Source of the DNA: an uncultured Erysipelotrichaceae bacterium
GTDB taxonomy: Bacteria; Bacillota_I; Bacilli_A; Erysipelotrichales; Erysipelotrichaceae
Length of the DNA stretch: 5,520 nucleotides
Direction: 5' to 3'
NCBI GenBank assembly: GCA_902782505.1
Contig: CACZNO010000108.1
Coordinates: 1 to 5,520 of the forward strand
Within the stretch, counting starts at the first letter, position 1, and every line of letters begins with the position of its first letter. Under the pieces are notes generated by a model, which was given only the letters and a program-made list of their open reading frames with translations, had not been told where the DNA came from and did no database searches. Positions 1-5,453 of the stretch are shown one piece after another. The position numbers were made by a program, and so were the translations under genes.

Positions 1-414
1 ATCCTGTTTGATAAAAAGGGACGCAGGCATTTCTACTACCCGTTATTGGGCATCATGATCCTCGGAATTCTTTCCTTCTGGGCGATTCAGTTCACGCAGG
101 GAACCCTCAGAAACATTATCCTTTACGCCGGCGGCGTTCTGATGATGGGCGGGATTCTTTCCCTCACCGGAGCGTTTACTTCCTCCTTCCAGGACAATCT
201 TCCGGAAGGAACCGAAGGACGCTTCCAGGGCGTCCGCATGTGCTTTACGGTACTGATCCCGATGATCGTCGGTCCGATTATCTCGCTGATCATCGGACTG
301 GATGCGATGGGAATGAACGGAGATAATTTCGTGCCGCCGTACACGATGTTTCTGGCAGCGGCTGTTGTCGCTTTGCTGGCAGCCATACCGATCCGGTATG
401 TGCGGAATCAATAA
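1..414 (+). CDS. MFS permease, C-terminal part (5' end outside window)
   Basis: This is the last 137 residues of an integral membrane transporter, open at the left edge and ending in TAA at 412-414. The visible part is very hydrophobic and falls into about four membrane helices, including LGIMILGILSFWAIQF, NIILYAGGVLMMGGILSL, a helix after the loop (MCFTVLIPMIVGPIISLIIG) and a last helix near the C-terminus ending in RYVRNQ. The loop NLPEGTEGRFQGVRM between helices is the clearest clue: an acidic/Gly loop followed by Arg and a long helix is typical of major facilitator proteins related to the sugar:cation (GPH) symporters of Bacillota. The substrate cannot be read from this part. A terminator follows directly, so it ends its own transcription unit and is not joined to the sigma factor gene. 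Family call is fairly sure; subfamily is a recollection, not a search result. Confidence 0.8.
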   Translation: MLFDKKGRRHFYYPLLGIMILGILSFWAIQFTQGTLRNIILYAGGVLMMGGILSLTGAFTSSFQDNLPEGTEGRFQGVRMCFTVLIPMIVGPIISLIIGLDAMGMNGDNFVPPYTMFLAAAVVALLAAIPIRYVRNQ

Positions 415-426
415 AGACAATCTTTC

Positions 427-446
427 ACCGGGATTCCCGGTTTTTT
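427..446 (+). terminator. Intrinsic terminator after the permease gene
   Basis: ACCGGG (427-432) pairs with CCCGGT (436-441) around a 3-base ATT loop, and the stem runs into six T residues (441-446). It lies 12 bases after the permease stop, so it should separate that gene from the sigma factor unit. Confidence 0.8.
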
Positions 447-476
447 GCGTGAAAATGATTCAAAATTTCAAAACGG

Positions 477-503
477 TGTAATCCGTTGGATGGATTTGTC
501 GTC
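477..503 (+). promoter_or_regulatory. Possible ECF-type promoter of the sigma-serpin unit
   Basis: TGTAAT (477-482) and CGTC (500-503, continuing GGTATA) are spaced by 17 bases. This resembles autoregulated ECF promoters, with a TGTAAC-like -35 and a CGTC-type -10. Transcription would start near 510-512, just ahead of the ribosome binding site at 514-520, giving a very short leader. A housekeeping reading using TATAGT (506-511) as -10 has no fitting -35 and would start inside the ribosome binding site. The assignment rests on motif resemblance only. Confidence 0.4.
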
Positions 504-513
504 GGTATAGTTG

Positions 514-520
514 AAAGGAG
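514..520 (+). promoter_or_regulatory. Ribosome binding site deciding the sigma factor start
   Basis: AAAGGAG sits 4 bases before ATG 525. It supports 525 as the start in preference to the in-frame ATG at 486, which has no such site and would lie inside the proposed promoter. Confidence 0.75.
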
Positions 521-524
521 ATCT

Positions 525-1082
525 ATGGAAGACGAGGAGATTGTGCGTTTATATTGGAACCGCGATGAAGAAGCAATCAGGATGTCTGCGGTAAAATACG
601 GTGCGTACTGCCGTCATATTGCGCTGAATATTCTTCGTAATGCGGAGGACGCGGAAGAGGCGGTCAACGATACCTGGGTAAAAGCATGGAATTCGATTCC
701 GCCCGTCAAACCTGCCGTACTGTCTTCGTATCTGGGAAAAATCACCCGGAATCTTGCATTGGATTTATACCGTACCAAACGGCGTGAAAAGCGCGGCGGT
801 GAAACAGAAACGGTGCTGGAAGAACTGGGAGAAATTGTTTCCGGAACGGAAGATCCCGAAGCGACAGTAGACCGGATGGAACTGAAAGAGGATATCCAGA
901 AGTTTTTAAATACTCTTCCGAAAGAGAAAAAGTACATGTTTCTTTTGCGGTATTGGTATGCGATGGAACTGCCGGAAATCGCCGAACGGCTTTCTGTCAG
1001 CGAGAACAGGGTTTCCGTAAACCTGCACAGGATCCGGAAACAACTGAAGTCCTATTTGGAGAAAAGAGGTTACCGAATATGA
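525..1082 (+). CDS. ECF-like RNA polymerase sigma-70 family factor
   Basis: A 185-residue protein with the two-domain plan of ECF sigma factors. Region 2 covers about residues 19-90. It contains the core-binding part NAEDAEEAVNDTWVKAW (39-55) and a basic end (SYLGKITRNLALDLYRTKRREKR, positions 68-90) expected to melt and read the -10 element. An acidic linker with no region 3 follows (about 91-118). Region 4 covers about 120-178, with LPKEKKYMFLLRYW and a helix-turn-helix (LPEIAERLSVSENRVSVNLH, 149-168) for -35 reading. Length is normal for the family. The start at 525 is set by AAAGGAG. The stop overlaps the start of the serpin gene as ATGA (1079-1082), so the two are almost certainly co-transcribed and translationally coupled. 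No classical zinc anti-sigma gene is nearby, so the partner protein encoded next is the obvious candidate for its control. The regulon is unknown. It may recognise the promoter-like element at 477-503. Confidence 0.92.
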   Translation: MEDEEIVRLYWNRDEEAIRMSAVKYGAYCRHIALNILRNAEDAEEAVNDTWVKAWNSIPPVKPAVLSSYLGKITRNLALDLYRTKRREKRGGETETVLEELGEIVSGTEDPEATVDRMELKEDIQKFLNTLPKEKKYMFLLRYWYAMELPEIAERLSVSENRVSVNLHRIRKQLKSYLEKRGYRI

Positions 1083-2554
1083 AAAAAGAAGAATTCTTTG
1101 AAGCTTTGAATGATTTAGATGAAAAAGATCTTTATGACGCCGGTCAAATGAAGAAAAATAAAACGTTTAACTGGTATAAACCTGCGATCGCACTTCTTGC
1201 GGTATGCCTATTGGCTGTTCTGATTTTACCGAGAATCATGCGTAAGGAAGATCCGGGACATACACCGGTCATTACCGGCCCGGGGGATGATCCGGTAGTA
1301 ACGGTCCCCGGGGAAATCAAGACCGTCGCGGCGGAATATCCCGCGGGATTCGGTAAGAACATGGACGCACAGACGTTCCTGGGAAGTTCCGCTTATCAGG
1401 AATGGTGGGAACAGTGGCGTCAAAGCAACGAACAGTCCCGCCGCTATGCCGACAGCATGTATGCGTATTACCGGAATCTGTTGAAAACGGTGCTGAAAGC
1501 GGAGGATGAAAACACCGTATGTTCCCCTTTAAATACGTACATTGCGTTCTCTATGCTCGCGGAAGTAACCGGCGGGAATAGCCGCGCACAGCTATTGAAA
1601 ATGCTCGGTGCGGAGGATCCGGCTGCTTTGCGCGAGAAAAACGAAACGCTGTGGCGCAGCAACTACATCAACACACCGAATGCGGCAAGCGTTCTGGCAA
1701 ATTCTCTCTGGCTGAACAATGAAGTGCGTTACCGGGAGGATACTCTGCGTATTTTGGCGGATCATTATTTCGCGTCATCTTTTATCGGAAAACCCGGTAC
1801 GGAAGAGATGGACAGGGAATTGAGAGACTGGACCGATGAGAATACGATGGGACTTCTGCGGGAATATACCGAAAATATGAAATTGGATACCGGCACCGTG
1901 CTGGATTTAGTATCCGCCATATACTATGTCTGCCCGTGGACGGAGGAATTCCTCCCGGAGGAGAACACCGAAGAAACATTCCGCGGAACCGCGTCGGAAA
2001 CGCTTGTCGATATGATGCATAAATCGGAAATCATGACGGTTTACCGTACGGATTCCTTTATGGCGCTGAGTCTTCCTTTGCAGGAGAACGCCTTTATGCA
2101 CGTATATCTTCCCAACAGCGGTACGGACGTAAGCGCGCTGGCGGAGAACGAAGATGTTTTCCGCGTTGCGCGGTTTGACAGCGAAATGGAAAGCCGTTCG
2201 GTATCCGCCATCGTCAATCTCGGGATTCCTAAATTCCGTGTGACTGAGTCAATGGATCTTAAGGAAGTATTGCAGAAGATGGGAGTCACTGATTTGTTTG
2301 ACAGCTCAGCCGCGGATTTCTCTCCGTTAACGGAAGAAGCCGGAGAGATTTCATTGAGCTCCGCGAAGCACAACGCGATGCTGGAAATCGATGAAAAGGG
2401 CGTCAAAGGCGCCGCATATACGGAAATGATACTGGCCGGAGGAATTCCCAATCCGGCAGAAACCATCGACTTTATACTGGACCGTCCGTTTATGTTTGTG
2501 ATTACTTCCCGCGACTCGTCGATTCTGTTTGCGGGCATCGTACGTAATCTATGA
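1079..2554 (+). CDS. Membrane-anchored serpin with anti-sigma-like N-terminal head
   Basis: A 491-residue protein in four parts. Residues 1-32 are a charged cytoplasmic head (MKKEEFFEALNDLDEKDLYD, then KKNK). Residues about 33-53 are one membrane helix (YKPAIALLAVCLLAVLILP) with Arg/Lys on both sides. Residues about 54-115 form a Pro/Gly-rich, then Trp-rich stalk. A full serpin domain runs from about 120 to the end. Serpin marks in order: NTVCSPLNTYIAFSML (145-160), SAIYYVCPWTEEF (279-291), LVDMMHKSE (309-317), IPKFRV (383-388), GVTDLFDSSAADFSPL (402-417), hinge EKGVKGAA (439-446) and FILDRPFMFVI (465-475), which fits the PROSITE serpin signature. By canonical spacing P1-P1' would be about Gly455-Ile456. 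There is no signal-peptidase or lipobox pattern, so it should stay anchored with the serpin outside. Start 1079 is supported by AGAGGT (1065-1070) and the ATGA overlap with the sigma gene. Serpins trap serine or cysteine proteases. An added anti-sigma role for the head is inferred from gene order and architecture. Confidence 0.93.
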   Translation: MKKEEFFEALNDLDEKDLYDAGQMKKNKTFNWYKPAIALLAVCLLAVLILPRIMRKEDPGHTPVITGPGDDPVVTVPGEIKTVAAEYPAGFGKNMDAQTFLGSSAYQEWWEQWRQSNEQSRRYADSMYAYYRNLLKTVLKAEDENTVCSPLNTYIAFSMLAEVTGGNSRAQLLKMLGAEDPAALREKNETLWRSNYINTPNAASVLANSLWLNNEVRYREDTLRILADHYFASSFIGKPGTEEMDRELRDWTDENTMGLLREYTENMKLDTGTVLDLVSAIYYVCPWTEEFLPEENTEETFRGTASETLVDMMHKSEIMTVYRTDSFMALSLPLQENAFMHVYLPNSGTDVSALAENEDVFRVARFDSEMESRSVSAIVNLGIPKFRVTESMDLKEVLQKMGVTDLFDSSAADFSPLTEEAGEISLSSAKHNAMLEIDEKGVKGAAYTEMILAGGIPNPAETIDFILDRPFMFVITSRDSSILFAGIVRNL

Positions 2555-2575
2555 TTGCCGGGAACAGTTATTTTC

Positions 2576-2604
2576 TTGAACGGATCTTCCGGAATTGATA
2601 TGAT
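2576..2604 (+). promoter_or_regulatory. Housekeeping (sigma-A type) promoter of the DUF1232 gene
   Basis: TTGAAC (2576-2581) and TATGAT (2599-2604) are 17 bases apart, close to the TTGACA/TATAAT consensus. Transcription would start near 2611, giving a leader of about 25 bases that holds AGGAGGT (2623-2629), 6 bases before ATG 2636. The promoter lies in the 81-base gap after the serpin gene, where no clear terminator is visible. Some read-through from the sigma-serpin unit is therefore possible. Confidence 0.75.
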
Positions 2605-2635
2605 GAAAATGTAAGATGAAACAGGAGGTCATCAT

Positions 2636-3070
2636 ATGGAATCATTTATCAATCTGGATAAGGTGAAGGAAGCTTTGGAAAACGGCACCGAACAGGCGGC
2701 CGCTCTGTTAAAAGACAACGAAACCATCAATAACGTAATGACGAAGGCGACGGAAAAAATCAAACAGGTTCCGGGTTTGTATGCGGTAGTCGAGGATATC
2801 CCGGTGATGGCGTCGATGATCAAGAGTTATATCACCAAGGAATACTCTGCAGTATCTCCGAAGGTCGTAGCTCTTCTGGTCAGCGCGTTCCTGTATCTGG
2901 TCCGCAAGAAAGACCTGGTATCCGATAATATTCCGGTCATCGGATTACTGGACGACGTAGCTGTCATGGCGCTGGCGGTAAAACTGTCTTCTCCGGAACT
3001 GAAGGCGTACAAGGCTTGGAAAGAAGACCTTAAGACCGTCTCGGAAGAAAAAGTAGAACTTCATCTGTAG
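2636..3070 (+). CDS. DUF1232 / YkvA-like small protein
   Basis: A 144-residue protein. Residues 1-70 are an amphipathic, Lys/Glu-rich helical stretch. Residues about 72-115 match the DUF1232 (YkvA family) pattern as I know it: SPKVVALLVSAFLYLV (74-89) followed by KKDLVSDNIPVIGLLDDVAV (91-110), keeping the hallmark DL...P-x-x-G-x-x-DD order (Asp93-Leu94, Pro100, Gly103, Asp106-Asp107). The family hallmark normally reads DLIPD; here it is DLVSD, with Ser replacing Pro. The domain holds one or two moderately hydrophobic helices, so membrane association is likely. The C-terminal tail is charged. The family's biochemical role is not established. The start is well fixed by AGGAGGT 6 bases upstream and a near-consensus promoter, and a terminator follows, so it is probably a single-gene unit. 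Any functional link to the neighbouring sigma-serpin pair is not shown by the sequence. Confidence 0.82.
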   Translation: MESFINLDKVKEALENGTEQAAALLKDNETINNVMTKATEKIKQVPGLYAVVEDIPVMASMIKSYITKEYSAVSPKVVALLVSAFLYLVRKKDLVSDNIPVIGLLDDVAVMALAVKLSSPELKAYKAWKEDLKTVSEEKVELHL

Positions 3071-3090
3071 AAAGCACACAGTGATCGGTG

Positions 3091-3120
3091 AAAGCCCTGT
3101 GAACTTAACGCAGGGCTTTT
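3091..3120 (+). terminator. Intrinsic terminator after the DUF1232 gene
   Basis: AAAGCCCTG (3091-3099) pairs with CAGGGCTTT (3111-3119). The stem can extend by two pairs (T3100-G3110, G3101-C3109), leaving a 7-base AACTTAA loop. The T tract is short (TTTT, 3117-3120, part of it in the stem), so termination may be partial. Confidence 0.7.
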
Positions 3121-3134
3121 ATGCACCGTATACA
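3105..3134 (+). promoter_or_regulatory. Weak candidate promoter for the methyltransferase gene
   Basis: TTAACG (3105-3110, four of six bases matching TTGACA) and TATACA (3129-3134) are 18 bases apart. The -35 would sit in the loop and stem of the preceding terminator, and transcription would start near 3141, only a few bases before AAGGAA (3145-3150). This is the best housekeeping-type match in the short gap but it is weak. Confidence 0.22.
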
Positions 3135-3156
3135 CGGAAATGCGAAGGAAGCGAAT

Positions 3157-4362
3157 ATGGAGAAAAAACTGATTATTGACGAAACCGGCGCGCGGTATCT
3201 GATGTCCGGACAGGTGTGGTGTTATGCCAACAATGTTCTGGAGGTACAGGGAAATCCTGAAAACGGGGATATCACAGCCCTTTGCACCAAAGAAGGCAAT
3301 CTGATCGGATACGGGTTTTATTCAGCCGTGAACCATATCAGAGCGCGGATTTTGTCGCGGAATGCCCAAACGGTTCCGGATGCCGGCTTTTTCCGTGAAC
3401 GAATTAAAAAAGCGGTCGCGTACCGGAAGACAATCACGGGAGAAAACTTTTCGAACTGCCGGTTGATCTTCGGTGAATCGGACGGTCTTCCCGGGTGGGT
3501 CGTCGACCGTTATAACGATGTGCTGGTCAGCCAGATCAGCACTGCCGGCATCGAAAAGCGCAAGGAGGAACTGTACGGTTTTCTGGTGGAACTCCTGAAA
3601 GAAACCGGGGAAGAATCCTTCTGTATTTATGAACGGAATGAAATCTTAGCGCGGGCGAAAGAAGGCTTGCCTTCCTACAAAGGCTTTTACAATGATGCCG
3701 TCCATGCGGAAAATACCGTGATCCGGGAAAACGGAATCTATATGAACGTAGATTTCGTGCACGGACAGAAGACCGGATATTTTCTCGACCAGAAGACCAA
3801 CCGGCTGATCACGAGGAATTATGCGAAGGGAAAACGCGTACTGGACGCCTTTACCCATACGGGAGGGTTCGCCATGAACTGCGCATATGGAGGCGCAGCG
3901 TCGGTAGTGGCCGCAGACCTCTCAAAAACCGCGCTGGAACAGGCGAAACAGAATGCCAGGCTGAATCATCTGGAAAACGTGATAACGTTCGTTCAGACGG
4001 ATGTATTGCGGTATCTGGATGACTGTAAGCCGGACACGTTCGATATGATCATTCTGGATCCTCCGGCATTTACCAAATCCAGACGCACCGTGGACCACGC
4101 GTACCAGGGATACAAGCGCATCAATCTGCGCGCCATGGAGCTGTTGCCGGACGGGGGAATCCTGGCGACCTGCAGCTGCTCGAGATATATGGAGACCGAA
4201 CTGTTTGAAAAAATGCTGGAGGAGGCTTCTGCGGAAGCCGGTGTAAAACTGATCCCGCTGTCGGTGACCTATCAGAATCCCGATCATCCCGTATTGCCGG
4301 AAATCAGGAGTACCGAATACCTGAAATTTCTGGTATTCCGGGTGGAAAAACAGAAGGATTGA
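3157..4362 (+). CDS. RlmI-like class I SAM-dependent rRNA cytosine-C5 methyltransferase
   Basis: A 401-residue protein, about the length of E. coli RlmI (YccW), which methylates C1962 of 23S rRNA. Residues about 3-75 form a PUA-type RNA-binding domain (MSGQVWCYANNV). The family segment LIFGESDGLPGWVVDRYND (103-121) follows, and then VHGQKTGYFLDQKTNR (201-216). The Rossmann methyltransferase core has SAM motif I (VLDAFTHTGGFAMNCAYGGA, 228-247), the acidic AADLSKTALEQAKQNARLN (252-270), TDVLRYL (281-287), the DPPAF motif (301-305) and TCSCS (338-342). Cys341 is the likely catalytic cysteine by alignment from memory with the SCS of RlmI. The protein should act in the cytoplasm on the large ribosomal subunit. 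ATG 3157 is chosen because AAGGAA lies 6 bases upstream. An ATG at 3121 in frame sits directly on the preceding terminator and lacks a site. The exact target base in this organism is inferred from the family. Confidence 0.9.
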   Translation: MEKKLIIDETGARYLMSGQVWCYANNVLEVQGNPENGDITALCTKEGNLIGYGFYSAVNHIRARILSRNAQTVPDAGFFRERIKKAVAYRKTITGENFSNCRLIFGESDGLPGWVVDRYNDVLVSQISTAGIEKRKEELYGFLVELLKETGEESFCIYERNEILARAKEGLPSYKGFYNDAVHAENTVIRENGIYMNVDFVHGQKTGYFLDQKTNRLITRNYAKGKRVLDAFTHTGGFAMNCAYGGAASVVAADLSKTALEQAKQNARLNHLENVITFVQTDVLRYLDDCKPDTFDMIILDPPAFTKSRRTVDHAYQGYKRINLRAMELLPDGGILATCSCSRYMETELFEKMLEEASAEAGVKLIPLSVTYQNPDHPVLPEIRSTEYLKFLVFRVEKQKD

Positions 4363-4390
4363 AAATTATTCAAGCAAAAACAACATAGAA

Positions 4391-4426
4391 CGGATTCCCG
4401 TCAATTGCGGAATCCGCTTCTTTTTT
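4391..4426 (+). terminator. Intrinsic terminator after the methyltransferase gene
   Basis: CGGATTCC (4391-4398) pairs perfectly with GGAATCCG (4409-4416) around a 10-base loop. It is followed by CTTC and six T residues (4421-4426). It lies 28 bases after the methyltransferase stop. Confidence 0.82.
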
Positions 4427-4433
4427 GTATGAT
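4405..4433 (+). promoter_or_regulatory. Promoter of the hydrolase gene, overlapping the terminator
   Basis: TTGCGG (4405-4410) and TATGAT (4428-4433) are spaced by 17 bases. The -10 is strong; the -35 keeps TTG only. The -35 lies in the loop and right stem arm of the preceding terminator, and the spacer contains its T tract. Transcription would start near 4440, giving a leader of about 38 bases. Confidence 0.5.
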
Positions 4434-4446
4434 GAAGTCAGGAAAA

Positions 4447-4458
4447 GGGACCGGTCCC
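4447..4458 (+). promoter_or_regulatory. Perfect 12-bp palindrome in the hydrolase leader (possible operator)
   Basis: GGGACCGGTCCC equals its own reverse complement. It lies about 14 bases downstream of the -10 (about +8 to +19) and just before the ribosome binding site AAGGA (4462-4466), 11 bases from ATG 4478. The position would suit a repressor site. As RNA it has no loop and could not fold as such. Function is unproven. Confidence 0.3.
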
Positions 4459-4477
4459 GGAAAGGAAATAATTCACC

Positions 4478-5410
4478 ATGTTACATGAAGTTAAGTTTAC
4501 GTCTTTTAATGAACGTGATCAGGTTTTCGGTTGGGTTTACGTACCGGCATGCGAGCCGGAGGGAATCATTCAGCTGATTCACGGATTCGGAGAACACTCC
4601 CGCCGGTATTTCCACATGATCAATGCGTTTATGGAAGCCGGCTATATTGTTGCGGCAGATGACCATGTAGGACACGGCAAGACGGCAGTGGAAAACAATA
4701 CCTGGGGAGACTGGGGAGACAAGGGGTTCACGACCATGATGGAAGATGAAAAGAAACTCCACGATCTGGTATGCGGATTATATCCGGATCTTCCGTATTT
4801 CATGTTCGGACACAGTATGGGATCGTTTATTACCCGCCAGTATATTGCGAAATACGGAAAAGACCTGGACGGCGCAACTATCTGCGGAACGACCGGTGTA
4901 TGGCCGGGATTGGCAAAGAACATTGAACTGCTTAAGAAACTTGACGAAGAAGGAAAAGAAGACCCGACTCTTGCGGGACAGCTGATGGGCTGGATGTTTG
5001 CGAGAATTCCGGAAGGCGTCAAGCTGGGGAACGAATGGATCTGCGATGATCCGTACGTGCAGGAAGATCACGCGAAAGATCCGTTTGATGCGTTCACCAA
5101 ACCGACTTCCACCAAAGCCTGGCTGTATTTCTGCCAGATGATGCAGGATATCACCGGTCCGGAATGGGCGAAGAAAGTCCCCGCAGAACTTCCGATCTAC
5201 AATATTGCGGGAGACCAGGACCCGGTAGGACAGTACGGCACCGGCGTCTACCAGTGTGCGAACTGGCTGACGGTTACGGGACATGACGTAACGACCGTGC
5301 TGTACAGCGGATTCCGTCATGAAATTCATAATTACGAGGTTCTCCGCGAGTCGGTGGAACAGGGAATCATCGATTTCTTTGACGAGTGTCTGTACGAAAA
5401 ATACGACTAG
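4478..5410 (+). CDS. Alpha/beta hydrolase, monoacylglycerol lipase / lysophospholipase type
   Basis: A 310-residue protein of the Hydrolase_4 (serine aminopeptidase S33) group. The oxyanion-hole motif HGFGEHSRRY (35-44) is typical of monoacylglycerol lipase-like enzymes. DDHVGHGKT (61-69) matches the D-x-x-G-H-G segment. The nucleophile elbow GHSMGS (111-116) gives Ser113. AGDQDPVG (244-251) gives the probable acid Asp248, and FRHEIHNY (279-286) gives the probable base His281. Residues about 140-230 form a helical lid, with GKEDPTLAGQLMGWMFARIP inside it. There is no signal peptide or membrane helix, so it should be cytosolic. It would hydrolyse an ester such as a monoacylglycerol or lysophospholipid; the true substrate cannot be read, and peptidase or other esterase activity remains possible. 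It appears to be a single-gene unit with a promoter overlapping the upstream terminator, a palindrome in its leader and its own terminator. All catalytic residues are present. Confidence 0.9.
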   Translation: MLHEVKFTSFNERDQVFGWVYVPACEPEGIIQLIHGFGEHSRRYFHMINAFMEAGYIVAADDHVGHGKTAVENNTWGDWGDKGFTTMMEDEKKLHDLVCGLYPDLPYFMFGHSMGSFITRQYIAKYGKDLDGATICGTTGVWPGLAKNIELLKKLDEEGKEDPTLAGQLMGWMFARIPEGVKLGNEWICDDPYVQEDHAKDPFDAFTKPTSTKAWLYFCQMMQDITGPEWAKKVPAELPIYNIAGDQDPVGQYGTGVYQCANWLTVTGHDVTTVLYSGFRHEIHNYEVLRESVEQGIIDFFDECLYEKYD

Positions 5411-5420
5411 AAGAAAGAAA

Positions 5421-5453
5421 AAAGATCCGGAGTTTTCAGCTCCGGGTCTTTTT
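5421..5453. terminator. Bidirectional intrinsic terminator between convergent genes
   Basis: AAAGATCCGGAG (5421-5432) pairs with CTCCGGGTCTTT (5440-5451), with one G-T wobble and a 7-base loop. There is a T run on the right (5449-5453) and an A run on the left (5418-5423) that reads as T on the other strand. It can serve both the hydrolase gene and the minus-strand gene, whose stop codon lies at its edge. Confidence 0.85.

Noticed and set aside
506..511. TATAGT as a housekeeping -10 for the sigma gene
   Set aside because: No acceptable -35 lies 16-18 bases upstream, and transcription would begin inside the ribosome binding site.
486..524. Upstream in-frame start for the sigma factor
   Set aside because: There is no ribosome binding site, it overlaps the proposed promoter, and the extra residues do not match the family start. 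ATG 525 has AAAGGAG at 4 bases.
953..1078. Longer version of the serpin protein with 42 extra N-terminal residues starting at ATG 953
   Set aside because: The added stretch overlaps region 4 of the sigma gene in another frame, reads as low-quality protein (Cys/Arg/Gln rich), and has no ribosome binding site. ATG 1079 has AGAGGT and an ATGA overlap.
2041..2538. Minus-strand open frame of 165 codons opposite the serpin domain
   Set aside because: It is a Ser-rich shadow of the serpin coding frame with no recognisable domain.
2581..2591. Small hairpin (CGGA-TCT-TCCG) as a terminator of the serpin gene
   Set aside because: The stem is only four base pairs, there is no T tract, and it lies within the spacer of a near-consensus promoter.
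3121..3156. Earlier in-frame start for the methyltransferase
   Set aside because: It directly abuts the preceding terminator, has no ribosome binding site, and adds 12 residues not expected before the PUA domain. ATG 3157 has AAGGAA at 6 bases.
4778..5329. Minus-strand open frame of 183 codons opposite the hydrolase
   Set aside because: It is antisense to a complete alpha/beta hydrolase with all catalytic motifs, has no recognisable domain, and is explained by codon bias of the real gene.
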